NCBI GenBank assembly: GCA_028278125.1
Contig: JANQEY010000157.1
Span: 1 to 52,619, forward strand
From: a bacterium
GTDB taxonomy: Bacteria; Electryoneota; Electryoneia; Electryoneales; Electryoneaceae
DNA length: 52,619 bases
Direction of reading: 5' to 3'
In this document: positions 25,980-34,245 of the stretch, piece by piece
Layout: each line of letters begins with the position of its first letter
Numbering within the stretch: position 1 is the first letter of the stretch
The notes under the pieces: generated by a model
Databases searched by the model: none
Told to the model about the DNA's origin: nothing
What the model saw: only the letters and a program-made list of their open reading frames with translations
Translations under genes and position numbers: made by a program

Positions 25980-27401
25980 ATGACTTTACGGTTTAAGACA
26001 ATCCTCCTCGCCGGAGGATTGATACTGGGATTAACAGGAATATTTATTCCAACGCAAACTTTTGCCGAGGGATTTGCCGGACAGGCCGGGGCTTTCCTGA
26101 GGATGGGTGCCGGGGCTGTAGCTGTAGCCGGGGGAGAAGCCGGGGTAGCACGCAGTATGGGTGTTGAGCAGACCCATTATAACGCCGCGGGACTTCCTTT
26201 TTCTCCCGGAAATGAAGTACATGCCGGCTACCATTTCCTTTCCCTGGACAGACGTCTTTCGCATGTGGGATTACTCTACCAGGTGCCCGAACTTTCATTC
26301 TGGAGTGGAGATTTACGTCCGCTCGAGCTGAGGCGTTCAATTGAGGGAGAGTCTTTACCTGCTTTGATTATTCCCGGTTCATTACCTGGTAGAAGGGGAC
26401 AGATTTACAAGGTAGAAGATTACCTGGATCCCCTGGTAAATGCCATTATTGAATACGTAAACAGGGAAGATTTTATTCCCGGCGACGATTTTGTCCCCCA
26501 ACTGCGAATTGAAAGTATCGAAGTTACAGCACCGGCGTTGACAGAATTGGTAAAAGGAGCTGTCCTGGAATTAAAAGGGAATATTTCAAAGCAGAAAGAA
26601 GATGTATTAACTCACTTTGAACAGAATTATCGAACCACCCGGTATAAACCGGCAGCGGCCGCATTAACATGGACACATGCCGGTACTGATAATATTGATG
26701 GACGGACTTTCGATGGGCGCAATTATGGAACGCTTGGTTATTTTGAGAACCGTTTTGCTCTCTCGTTCGGATTAAAAGTTCACCGAAAAATATCTCTTGG
26801 TATAACAGCCGGTGTATTATACGCCCTGTTTCCCGATATCCTCGAGGGAGACACAAAATCGCTGAAGTCCACGACCTTTGGCGCCGACCTGGGAGCGCAG
26901 GTGAGGCCGTTCCTCGGATCAAAGGTGCCTTATCGCCTGGAAACATTATCACTGGGTGTTGCCGTATATGATATCGCCGCGAAAAATTCCTGGAACACCA
27001 AGGATTATTATTCACAGGGAACCGAAAAGACGGATTATTACCCGAAACGCTACCGTTGCGGTTTTGCGTATAAACCGATATATGGCCTGGAAACGTTCCT
27101 GGACCTGGAGACAGACCTGGACAAATTATTACGACCCAAGGGTGGTGTTGAATACCAGTTGTATACCGGCAGTTCAACATTAAGACAGGAAAATCCGGGA
27201 ACAAGACCAGCCATAAACAATAGTCGTGGAATCTATGGATTAGCCTTACGTGCCGGATTTGATCGTGACCGTCCGACATTTGGGCTTGGACTGGCTCTCA
27301 ATCTCAAGGGACTTGGTGAAAGTCGCCTTGATTATGCCTATGTTATTGAACCGGTTAGTCCCGAACCAACCCAGATAATTTCCTGGCGGTTCAGGATTTA
27401 G
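25980..27401 (+). CDS. PorV/PorQ-family (FadL-like) outer-membrane beta-barrel protein, long form
   Basis: The product has 473 residues with a signal peptide (LLAGGLILGLTGIFIPTQTFA). The mature N-terminus, GQAGAFLRMGAGAVAVAGG..., followed by QTHYNAAGLPF, is the family signature (G-A-R-A-x-A-M-G-x-A followed by N-P-A-G/A). The remainder is strand-rich with the FGLKVHRKISLGITAGVLY and FGLGLALNLKGLGESRLDYAY repeats expected of a 14-strand FadL-like barrel, ending in WRFRI. A long insertion (residues ~125-215) is mostly helical and may form a plug or periplasmic extension. A GGAGG lies 7 bp before the ATG, and the gap to the upstream gene is 11 bp, so it is co-transcribed with the Asp-box protein. 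Confidence 0.85.
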   Translation: MTLRFKTILLAGGLILGLTGIFIPTQTFAEGFAGQAGAFLRMGAGAVAVAGGEAGVARSMGVEQTHYNAAGLPFSPGNEVHAGYHFLSLDRRLSHVGLLYQVPELSFWSGDLRPLELRRSIEGESLPALIIPGSLPGRRGQIYKVEDYLDPLVNAIIEYVNREDFIPGDDFVPQLRIESIEVTAPALTELVKGAVLELKGNISKQKEDVLTHFEQNYRTTRYKPAAAALTWTHAGTDNIDGRTFDGRNYGTLGYFENRFALSFGLKVHRKISLGITAGVLYALFPDILEGDTKSLKSTTFGADLGAQVRPFLGSKVPYRLETLSLGVAVYDIAAKNSWNTKDYYSQGTEKTDYYPKRYRCGFAYKPIYGLETFLDLETDLDKLLRPKGGVEYQLYTGSSTLRQENPGTRPAINNSRGIYGLALRAGFDRDRPTFGLGLALNLKGLGESRLDYAYVIEPVSPEPTQIISWRFRI

Positions 27402-27469
27402 ATTTACGGATTTTACTGGATGTGTTCCTGGTACAAAATCGAGATATGATCAACAAATCGAGAATAAAG

Positions 27470-28366
27470 ATGTTGAAAAAATCGTTGTTTATAATAATCC
27501 TGGTATTTGTTTTCAGTAACCTCTTAGACGCTCGTCCCGGTGCTGCCTGGCTGGAGATAGGGCCTGGAGGCAGGGCGGCAGGGCTTGCTGAGGCTGTGAC
27601 CGCATCGGTCGAAGGACCAAGTTCCTCATACTGGAATCCTGCAGCAGTCGGTTCTGACGGTGGCGGCGCCGAGGTGATGCTGGGAGAATGGATAGCGGGT
27701 ACACACACCCAGTTTGTTTCGGCAGACAAGAATGTCGGGAAATGGGGACTGGGATTATCGGTCATCCATGTGGGTGTGGGGGACCTGGAGCTTCGCGATC
27801 GGCCTTCATCAAGTCCAATAGGTTCCTTTGAAGCACGCAGTTATGCCATTGGCGCCAGTGTCGCCCGTATTCTGCCCCTGGCTGAGATCAAAATGGGAGT
27901 TACCGGCCGTTACCTCTCCGATGCTATCTACGATGAAAATGCAAAGGGCTGGTCGGTTGATGTGGGATTTCTCCGTTCAGGATTGTTTGCGGGGAAACTC
28001 GACCTGGGAGCTTCTGTCAGGCATATTGGAGATATGGAAGCCCTTGACGAAGAATCATATGATCTTCCCACGACCTATTCATTTGGTGGACGCTGGCATT
28101 TTGGTACATATGGTAAATTCATACCATCGATCATGGTTGACGGTGTCCAGGTAATCGACCAGGATTTCAGCATCAGGGGAGCGACAGAAATTGGAATTAC
28201 AGACCTGTTGGCCATCAGGGGCGGTTATGCCACCGGTTATGAAGCTCGTGGTCTGTCCGCGGGATTTGGTCTTCACTGGAAAAGCTGGCGTTTCGATTAT
28301 GGATATTCACCGTTCAGCGAAGATCTTGGATATACACAGAGAATCAGCCTTTCTACAAAGTGGTAG
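27470..28366 (+). CDS. PorV/PorQ-family outer-membrane beta-barrel protein, short form
   Basis: The product has 298 residues. A signal peptide (LKKSLFIIILVFVFSNLLDA) is followed by the family signature AWLEIGPGGRAAGLAEAVTA and SSYWNPAAVG. Strand repeats follow (WGLGLSVIHVGVGDLEL, KMGVTGRYLSDAIYD, LLAIRGGYATGYEARGLSAGFGL) and the chain ends in SLSTKW. The start is uncertain: GTG at 27422, ATG at 27446 and ATG at 27470 are all in frame. The last was chosen because the signal peptide begins there and a GAG lies at acceptable distance. It follows the longer PorV-like gene by about 70 bp and closes the surface cluster. Confidence 0.85.
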   Translation: MLKKSLFIIILVFVFSNLLDARPGAAWLEIGPGGRAAGLAEAVTASVEGPSSSYWNPAAVGSDGGGAEVMLGEWIAGTHTQFVSADKNVGKWGLGLSVIHVGVGDLELRDRPSSSPIGSFEARSYAIGASVARILPLAEIKMGVTGRYLSDAIYDENAKGWSVDVGFLRSGLFAGKLDLGASVRHIGDMEALDEESYDLPTTYSFGGRWHFGTYGKFIPSIMVDGVQVIDQDFSIRGATEIGITDLLAIRGGYATGYEARGLSAGFGLHWKSWRFDYGYSPFSEDLGYTQRISLSTKW

Positions 28367-28426
28367 AAGGCATTAAAATAGCAGTAAAATAACACAAACA
28401 TTTAAAAGGGAGTTTTAAAAAAGGAG

Positions 28427-29545
28427 ATGGCAAAACACAGAATTGCATGGTTGCCCGGTGACGGAGTTGGCAACGACGTGATGGAATGCGCACGGATGGT
28501 TTTAGACGCGTTGAAGTTTGATTCCGAGTATGTGCACGGTGACATAGGATGGGAGTTCTGGAAAACCGAGGGAAATGCTCTACCGGACAGGACGCTGGAA
28601 ATGATGAAAAGTACCGAATGTGCACTCTTTGGTGCTATTACATCAAAACCACGTGATGAAGCCGCAGAAGAGCTTATTCCTGAACTACAGGACAAGGGTT
28701 ATGTTTATTTCAGCCCGATTGTACGCCTGCGCCAGGAATGGAACCTCCACACCAACCTTCGTCCATGTAAAGCATACCTGGGGAATCCATTAAATTATAA
28801 GGATGGGATTGATCTCGTAATTTTCCGTGAAAACACAGAAGGACTTTATGTAGGTGTAGAATTTCACCCGATTCCGGATGAAGTAGTTGAAACTCTGGCC
28901 AAACATCAACCAAAAGCAAAACGGTTCCTGGATATTCCAGGCAACGACATGGCAATGTCCAGCCGTATTATGACCCGTAATGGATGCCGTAACATTGTAA
29001 CCCAGGCATTCGAGTATGCGAAGAAATATAACCGTAAATCGGTCACTGTTGTTGATAAGCCGAATGTTTTACGCGAAACCGGTGGTCTGATGATTCGTAC
29101 AGCCCGTGAAGTTGCAAAGAACTACCCGGGCATCGATCTTTGGGAAACCAACATTGACGCCCAGGCGATGTGGCTGGTGAAAAATCCGTTCGATTACGAC
29201 GTGATGGTCGCAGAAAACATGTTCGGTGATATTCTATCCGACCTGGCTGCGCAGCTGGTTGGCGGACTTGGTTTTGCAGCATCAGGTAATATCGGTGACA
29301 AGTATGCCGTGTTTGAGCCCACCCACGGTAGCGCGCCGAAATATCATGGACAGTACAAGGTTAACCCGATTGCGATGATGATCTCGACTCGGATGATGCT
29401 CGACTGGCTTGATGAGACTGAAATGGCACTAAAGCTGGAAAAAGCTATTGCCAAAACGGTTGCCGGTGGTAATGTCCGTACTTATGATATGGGTGGTAAC
29501 AATACCAGTCTGGAAGTTGCAGAGGAAATCGCTAAAAACCTTTAA
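28427..29545 (+). CDS. Isocitrate/isopropylmalate dehydrogenase family protein
   Basis: The 372-residue cytoplasmic beta-decarboxylating dehydrogenase opens with [16 protein letters not shown]. It has [12 protein letters not shown] (substrate-loop region), [14 protein letters not shown] (catalytic lysine region), the metal-binding aspartates in [22 protein letters not shown], and the cofactor motif [14 protein letters not shown]. The family converts isocitrate, 3-isopropylmalate or homoisocitrate to the keto acid with NAD or NADP. No leucine or TCA genes are adjacent to decide, and the sequence is not close enough to any one reference I know. AAGGAG directly abuts the ATG, and a second GGGAG lies 15 bp upstream, so the initiation signal is oddly spaced; an earlier start is not available. 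A strong terminator follows. Confidence 0.88.
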   Translation: MAKHRIAWLPGDGVGNDVMECARMVLDALKFDSEYVHGDIGWEFWKTEGNALPDRTLEMMKSTECALFGAITSKPRDEAAEELIPELQDKGYVYFSPIVRLRQEWNLHTNLRPCKAYLGNPLNYKDGIDLVIFRENTEGLYVGVEFHPIPDEVVETLAKHQPKAKRFLDIPGNDMAMSSRIMTRNGCRNIVTQAFEYAKKYNRKSVTVVDKPNVLRETGGLMIRTAREVAKNYPGIDLWETNIDAQAMWLVKNPFDYDVMVAENMFGDILSDLAAQLVGGLGFAASGNIGDKYAVFEPTHGSAPKYHGQYKVNPIAMMISTRMMLDWLDETEMALKLEKAIAKTVAGGNVRTYDMGGNNTSLEVAEEIAKNL

Positions 29546-29596
29546 CAGGTTTTAAAATGTTTATTAACTTATTCAAGAAGATTTAATACTATCGAG

Positions 29597-29630
29597 GACG
29601 GGTTCGTTGATATACGAACCCGTCTTTATT
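29597..29630 (+). terminator. Rho-independent terminator after the dehydrogenase gene
   Basis: A perfect 11-bp stem GACGGGTTCGT (29597-29607) / ACGAACCCGTC (29614-29624) with a 6-base loop is followed by TTTATT. Confidence 0.88.
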
Positions 29631-29646
29631 ACTATAGAGTCATCAG

Positions 29647-29717
29647 GGTGTCGTCCCCGGCTTGATCAGGGCTTGCCCGCCAGTATGTAAGGCGGGATCC
29701 AGTGTCTTTTGTTTTTA
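29647..29717 (+). repeat. GTCGTCCCC...GATCCAGTGTCTTT dispersed repeat, copy 1 (with insert)
   Basis: GGTGTCGTCCCCGGCTTGATC, then an inserted GCTTGCCCGCC/GGCGGG palindrome, then GGGATCCAGTGTCTTTTG. The second copy at 45555-45600 lacks the insert. Sequences of this type are widespread intergenic repeats in bacteria. Confidence 0.65.
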
Positions 29718-29729
29718 AAGGTTTTAACA

Positions 29730-29758
29730 TTGGCGGTACACTCGAGCGAATTTATTTA
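29730..29758 (+). promoter_or_regulatory. Candidate promoter for the NTF2-like lipoprotein gene
   Basis: TTGGCG (29730-29735), 17 bp, TATTTA (29753-29758); the ATG follows at 29783, giving a very short leader. Fair match only. Confidence 0.35.
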
Positions 29759-29782
29759 TAGTCGAACACATTTCGAATTCTC

Positions 29783-30373
29783 ATGAAAAGATCACCTGAA
29801 ATATTAATTACAACAATTTTCGCTCTGGTGGTGATGCTTACCTTGGCATCAGGCTGCGATTTTTTCTCCACCCGTGAACCGGACAATCCTGTTGGAGACC
29901 GTATAGGTACTGAAATCGCGGTTTCTTCCGATGAAGTGCTCGATCGCATGGTTCAGGCATTTGCCCTGCGTGATCCCGACCTTTACATGTCAATAATAGA
30001 TTCCGGGTTTGTCTATTCGGCTAGCCTGTCGGCATATCCTGAAAATCCTGCGATTTTTGAAGATTGGGGGTACCTGGAAGAGGATCGTTTTGTACGAACC
30101 CTGCTGAATGTTGAATATCTACCTACAGAAGCAGAGGTTACATATGTGTTTGATATAGCCTCGGAGGATGTGTTATCCGGTGATTTAATGCTCCTCCAAG
30201 GCACCTACAGCCTGTTCCTGGCACTGACCCGTGAGGATTTACCTAACCAGTACGAAGGATTGATCAACCTCCAGATCGTTCGTGGAACTGATGGCGGATG
30301 GCGGGTATTGTCCTGGGAAGATGAAGCGGGAGGCGGAGAAGCGACCATGAGCAGGTTACGAGCAGATATCTAG
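29783..30373 (+). CDS. Small lipoprotein, probable NTF2/SnoaL-like fold
   Basis: The product has 196 residues. The signal LVVMLTLASGC gives a lipidated C25. The mature part begins with a helical segment (DEVLDRMVQAFALRDPDLYMSIID) and ends in strands (LINLQIVRGTDGGWRVLSWEDE), a pattern seen in NTF2-like cone folds with a cavity but no conserved catalytic residue. A second gene at 30807 has the same plan (LRNFRTSYTLRDSLRYADLIAE ... FRILLWRDDF), so the two are probably old duplicates. The function is unknown. The two genes are separated by 433 bp of repeat-bearing DNA. Confidence 0.72.
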   Translation: MKRSPEILITTIFALVVMLTLASGCDFFSTREPDNPVGDRIGTEIAVSSDEVLDRMVQAFALRDPDLYMSIIDSGFVYSASLSAYPENPAIFEDWGYLEEDRFVRTLLNVEYLPTEAEVTYVFDIASEDVLSGDLMLLQGTYSLFLALTREDLPNQYEGLINLQIVRGTDGGWRVLSWEDEAGGGEATMSRLRADI

Positions 30374-30399
30374 CAATCTTAATAATTCTAAATTGTCAA

Positions 30400-30623
30400 G
30401 GGTGGCCCTGTCCCGCACAGACGGGATGACAGAATTTATTAAAGTATGAAATGCCCCTGTTAGCTCGCTAACAGGGCTTGTCCGCCTTAGGCGTGATTTA
30501 ATTGTTTTAATAGGGGTGGCCCTGTCAGCTACGATGACAGGGTTTATTAAAGTCTGTATTAAAAGATAAAACAAGGAACTGGGTGGCCCGACATTCCCAC
30601 ATTTGCGGGATTTGTCGGGTATC
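30400..30623 (+). repeat. Cluster of three GGGTGGCC-type palindromic repeats
   Basis: GGGTGGCC begins at 30400, 30514 and 30581. The first two continue CCTGTC...GATGACAG...TTTATTAAAGT, and the third has CGACATTCCCACATTTGCGGG...TGTCGGG. Each unit can fold on itself (for example CTGTCAGC...GATGACAG, CCCGACA...TGTCGGG). Within the first unit lies a further hairpin, CCCTGTTAGC/GCTAACAGGG. The whole gap 30374-30806 shows no gene. Confidence 0.7.
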
Positions 30624-30806
30624 ATTGATTTTCCCAAGGCTACTGTTAGTAGATATATTAATTTTGTGAGACAAACATACTCTTAAGCTTCAAAAATGGG
30701 ATCATACTCGAATAAATAAATCTCTGCTGCAAACCTTGTACTTCCTTGCCTGAATTATAATCCTTAATATATTATCATTAACCAGTCATTTCTTTTGGGA
30801 GTGTTG

Positions 30807-31352
30807 ATGTCGTTATCCCACAACAGGACTTTACCTCTCAAGCGGACAAAAAAATCTCCGGTTTTGAGCGTTCTGCTTACTGTGGGAGTAGTTTGTGTTA
30901 TTTTTAACGGTTGCGTAAATCCTTTCGCTCCTGAACTTGGTCAATCGTCCGCTGATATCTGGGATGACCAGAAAACTATAGGGGGATTATTAAGGAATTT
31001 CCGAACGTCATATACCCTTCGTGACAGTTTGCGGTATGCCGATTTAATAGCTGAAGAGTTTGAATTTCAATATTTTAATGTCGAGTTGGAACGTGAGGAT
31101 CAATGGTATCGTGAGACGGAACTGAAGGCCACAGGTGGCTTGATGAGGAGTGTCAATCGTCTCGACCTGTTATGGGGACCTTTACCGGAACAGATAGACA
31201 CCTTTTCCGTCGCTGATACAACAGTCGAGTTTTCCATCAACTTCAGTCTGTCGGCGGGAGATTATCCTCCCCTGTTCGGATTCGCGCGATTCCATGTTAG
31301 ATCTGATGAAAATGAACCATTTCGTATATTACTCTGGCGTGACGATTTTTAA
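30807..31352 (+). CDS. Small lipoprotein, NTF2-like, paralogue of the upstream one
   Basis: The product has 181 residues. The start is the ATG at 30807 with GGGAG five bases before it, preferred over a TTG at 30795. A basic N-terminus and hydrophobic stretch end in VIFNGC (C36). The mature protein has the helix-then-strand plan of the gene at 29783 and ends in PFRILLWRDDF, where the other has GGWRVLSWEDE. No catalytic motif is visible. The next gene begins 17 bp after its stop, with its own GAGGTG site, so it is probably the first gene of a long operon running to about 37.5 kb. Confidence 0.72.
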   Translation: MSLSHNRTLPLKRTKKSPVLSVLLTVGVVCVIFNGCVNPFAPELGQSSADIWDDQKTIGGLLRNFRTSYTLRDSLRYADLIAEEFEFQYFNVELEREDQWYRETELKATGGLMRSVNRLDLLWGPLPEQIDTFSVADTTVEFSINFSLSAGDYPPLFGFARFHVRSDENEPFRILLWRDDF

Positions 31353-31369
31353 TTCTATCGAGGTGAATT

Positions 31370-32317
31370 CTGCCTAAAAAACTGAATATTCTCCTGGTTC
31401 TGGCTGGCATTGTAATAGTCCTTGAAGCACTGTGGCTTCTTGGAGTATTCCGGTCAAAAAAAGAAGCGACAACAAACCTTAATGATACACTTCTTACTAA
31501 AAATGTAGCACAAGATTCAAGTGAGAATAAAATCCCATCCCATGTCGGATATCCCGAAACACGCCATGAAACTAAAACGGATTCGCATTCAATATCACCG
31601 ACCTGGACAGATTCTATCCCGCGTGTAGCAATAGTTATCGATGATTTTGGCTACCAGTGGAATACAGAAGCAGTACAGGGTTTATTAACCATTGATGCTC
31701 CAATCGCCATTGCAATAATCCCCAACGCCTGGGCTTCAAAAAGAACAGCCGAAAAGGCGTATGAAAATGGAAAGGAAATAATACTCCATATGCCCATGGA
31801 GCCGGATCATTATGATCCAAACGCTGAAAAAAACCTTCTGCACAGGGAAATGAGCGACGAAGAAATTTCGGTATACTTTTCCAATGCTGAAGCAAGTGTG
31901 CCATATGCGGTGGGATTAAACAATCATATGGGATCGGGGGCGACACAGGATATTCCCTTAATGACATCAGTAGCAAGACAATGCGCTGTTCGTAATTGGT
32001 GGATTCTCGATAGCATTACGCATCCCCGTACCGTACTTTACTCTACTGCGGTCAAAGAGGGTGTTCCGGCATTCAAGAGGGATGTTTTTCTTGATCACGA
32101 GGACAACCCGGAGGCTGTTCTCAAAGCGTTAATGAAGGCTGTAAATATATCTCGAAAATATGGAAGACCGTCGATTGCGATAGGTCATCCTCGAAAAACA
32201 ACCTGGGAAGTACTAAAAGAGGAAATCCCCGCTTTGAGGGAAAAAGGCGTTGAATGGATTTCTCTTTCGTCGGCAGTTAAAGGGAAAGAACAAACGGTAG
32301 CCAGGAGGAATCGATGA
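31370..32317 (+). CDS. Divergent polysaccharide deacetylase (YibQ/DUF610-like), apparent CTG start
   Basis: The reading frame is open from a TGA at 31364. It has no ATG, GTG or TTG before 31787, which is already inside the catalytic domain. A GAGGTG site (31360-31365) precedes CTG at 31370 at good spacing, so CTG (or ATT at 31367) is the likely start, giving 315 residues. Residues ~5-25 form a signal anchor (LNILLVLAGIVIVLEALWLLGVF); a polar linker follows; the deacetylase-like barrel begins at VAIVIDDFGYQW (metal-site D-D) and continues with APIAIAIIPN, EIILHMPMEP, GLNNHMGSGATQD and AIGHPRKTTWEVL. This is the order of the divergent polysaccharide deacetylase family. Such proteins often sit next to murein hydrolase regulators (EnvC); here the 4-bp overlapping neighbour is a PdxJ-like gene. 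The substrate is unknown. Confidence 0.85.
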   Translation: MPKKLNILLVLAGIVIVLEALWLLGVFRSKKEATTNLNDTLLTKNVAQDSSENKIPSHVGYPETRHETKTDSHSISPTWTDSIPRVAIVIDDFGYQWNTEAVQGLLTIDAPIAIAIIPNAWASKRTAEKAYENGKEIILHMPMEPDHYDPNAEKNLLHREMSDEEISVYFSNAEASVPYAVGLNNHMGSGATQDIPLMTSVARQCAVRNWWILDSITHPRTVLYSTAVKEGVPAFKRDVFLDHEDNPEAVLKALMKAVNISRKYGRPSIAIGHPRKTTWEVLKEEIPALREKGVEWISLSSAVKGKEQTVARRNR

Positions 32318-33036
32318 GGCTTTCGGTACATGTTCATACATTACAACATTTACGAGACTGGGGTGGAGGAGATCTGCCCGATCCGGTCAGTTCAGTAGCA
32401 GCTCTCGATATTGCGGGTGCCGAGGGGATAGTTTACCGGTACACCGATATCGTCAACAAACAGCATGAAAAGGACCTGAAGCTGCTAAAGTCGATGGTTA
32501 AGAGCCACCTGAGTGTTGAGATAGAACCGAAAGAGGACCTGGTTCGAAAAGTACTGGATATCCAACCCGATGAAGTAACCTTTATCCGGGTGGGAGATCA
32601 CGGGGAGAATACCGGGATTGACGCTGCCGGAGAGAGTGCCGAACTGGAGCAGTTGGCTGGAGTGCTTAAATCCGGTGGTATTGAGGTCAACCTGTTGATT
32701 GATCCGGATATCACCCAGGTAAAAGCCGCACGTGCTATCCAGGCGGATTTTGTCAATATCAACGTTGCATCGTATACAAAGGCAAAATCAGCGCAGGACG
32801 CCATTATCTACCTGGAAGAAATTGAAACGGTCGCGCTTGGTGCCAGTAAGCTGGGATTAAGGGTAATTGTCTCCAATGGTGTCACTCATCGAAACGCTGG
32901 GCCGGTTGCTGAGTTTAATATTATTGAGGAGGCGGTGCTCGGTCACGAAATTTTCGCCCGTGCACTCTTTATCGGCATGGACAAGGCACTGCAGGAAGTC
33001 CGTGAAACGACAAGGTGGAAAAATAATCGTAGCTGA
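32314..33036 (+). CDS. PdxJ-like protein with substituted catalytic residues
   Basis: The 240-residue TIM barrel aligns along its length with pyridoxine 5'-phosphate synthase: LPDPVSSVAALDIAGAEGIV, GGIEVNLLIDPDITQVKAA, FVNINVASYTKAK, and the phosphate-binding end LGHEIFARALFIGMDKAL. Three functional positions differ. E. coli H45 and R47 (VHLRED) correspond to R42 and T44 (VYRYTD), and H193 (NAGHGL) to N188 (VSNGV). E69 matches E72. From memory of the E. coli enzyme these histidines are catalytic, so this protein is unlikely to be an ordinary PdxJ. Either it has a changed activity or this lineage uses other residues. ATGA overlap couples it to the deacetylase-like gene. No PdxA gene is in the window. 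Confidence 0.8.
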   Translation: MRLSVHVHTLQHLRDWGGGDLPDPVSSVAALDIAGAEGIVYRYTDIVNKQHEKDLKLLKSMVKSHLSVEIEPKEDLVRKVLDIQPDEVTFIRVGDHGENTGIDAAGESAELEQLAGVLKSGGIEVNLLIDPDITQVKAARAIQADFVNINVASYTKAKSAQDAIIYLEEIETVALGASKLGLRVIVSNGVTHRNAGPVAEFNIIEEAVLGHEIFARALFIGMDKALQEVRETTRWKNNRS

Positions 33037-33084
33037 TAGTTTTTCCGTGTCAATTTTAAAGAAATAATTACGCTGATCAGCATC

Positions 33085-34239
33085 ATGAATCAATCACCCG
33101 TTTTAAAACTGCTTTATTATACCGGACTGCTGGCGACCCTGGTTTTTTTCGGTTGTGAAGGTGCCAGGGGCCCGGATGGTGAATCCGCGCAAGGTGTCGA
33201 CCATATTCCTCCTGAAGTCACCCTGGTTTCACCACTCCCAGACAGTACCCTTTACGTCGATCAAATTACCTTTGAAGCCCAGGCTTATGATGAGGGTGGT
33301 GAAGTTGATTACGTGGCGTTTTATGTCAACGGTACACACAGGATCGGTGATGACAGCGCTGTCGTGTTTTTCCCGCCCTACCGGTATGACTATGATTTTT
33401 CCATTACTGGTGCTCCTCTTGGACTGACATCATTAACAATTATGGCATTCGACACCTCGGGTAATTCTGCACAGACACCGACTATTCTCTACCAGCGACG
33501 AAGGCTTGAGGGATTGGATACATTGTCAACATTCCATCTTACTGGTCAGCTTGGGGCATGGCCTGTTCCGGAAGCATTCCTGGGTGAGACAGACTTGGAC
33601 ACAGTCGAATATTTTAATTACGCAGCAACACGTTTCACGACTATCTGGGATTGCCAGCTGGTGGGCTTCGAATTTTACATTCAAAGTGAAGAATCTTACC
33701 CGAATGACGCCACCAATTATATTCATCCGAGCGGTTTCTGGACGGTTTTTTCCTATCCTGAATCACAGGGTGGTCATCCTGGGACAGGTGTCGACTCTGT
33801 CTTGACGGACAGCCTTGATGTTGTTTTCGAACCACAATGGACATATGTGGATTTAAGCTTGATGAATGGTGATACAAGCGCGTACAGTTTAGAAGCAGGA
33901 GAAGAGTTTTTCCTGGGAGTCAAATCTACCTCAATCTGGTGGCATAACCTTGTGAGCGGTCTCTACCTGGCCTATCGAATAGATCTAAGGTCAGGAATTA
34001 ACACTGATCCGGCTACCGATCCGTCCTGGTGGTACCTTGACGCATCCGAAAGTGATGATTTTGATCCGATAGGTTGGTCAACTCTTCGTGAATATATGAT
34101 TTTTTATGAAGACAATAACGAAAAACAGGATTGGTTGATGAGGGCGATTGTAGATTATGGTGATGGTGGCTTGTCAGCCATCTCGCCCGATGGGTCAGTT
34201 GAGAATCTTGGCAGTGAATATCTTAAGAAGCGAAAATAG
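33085..34239 (+). CDS. Collagen-stub/Ig-like surface lipoprotein 1 of 4
   Basis: The product has 384 residues. A hydrophobic leader ends in LVFFGC (C24). Directly behind the cysteine come three Gly-X-Y triplets (GAR GPD GES), then VDHIPPEVTLVSPLPDSTLY, the start of an Ig-like domain of about 95 residues (VDYVAFYVNGTHRIG...). A C-terminal domain of about 230 residues follows, with WDCQLVGFEFYI, a double-W strand region and, near the end, DWLMRAIVDYGDGG. It is the most divergent in its C-domain of a tandem family of four genes (33085-37530). The role is unknown; adhesion or ligand binding at the outer surface is plausible. No good ribosome-binding site is seen before the ATG. Confidence 0.8.
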   Translation: MNQSPVLKLLYYTGLLATLVFFGCEGARGPDGESAQGVDHIPPEVTLVSPLPDSTLYVDQITFEAQAYDEGGEVDYVAFYVNGTHRIGDDSAVVFFPPYRYDYDFSITGAPLGLTSLTIMAFDTSGNSAQTPTILYQRRRLEGLDTLSTFHLTGQLGAWPVPEAFLGETDLDTVEYFNYAATRFTTIWDCQLVGFEFYIQSEESYPNDATNYIHPSGFWTVFSYPESQGGHPGTGVDSVLTDSLDVVFEPQWTYVDLSLMNGDTSAYSLEAGEEFFLGVKSTSIWWHNLVSGLYLAYRIDLRSGINTDPATDPSWWYLDASESDDFDPIGWSTLREYMIFYEDNNEKQDWLMRAIVDYGDGGLSAISPDGSVENLGSEYLKKRK

Positions 34240-34245
34240 CTTTTC

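Noticed and set aside
26524..27279. Open frame of 251 codons on the minus strand
   Set aside because: It is antisense to the long PorV-like gene, with low-complexity His/Arg/Pro-rich composition typical of a shadow frame.
30400..30623. CRISPR array
   Set aside because: The three GGGTGGCC units are unequal, self-complementary and irregularly spaced, with no spacers of constant length and no cas genes.
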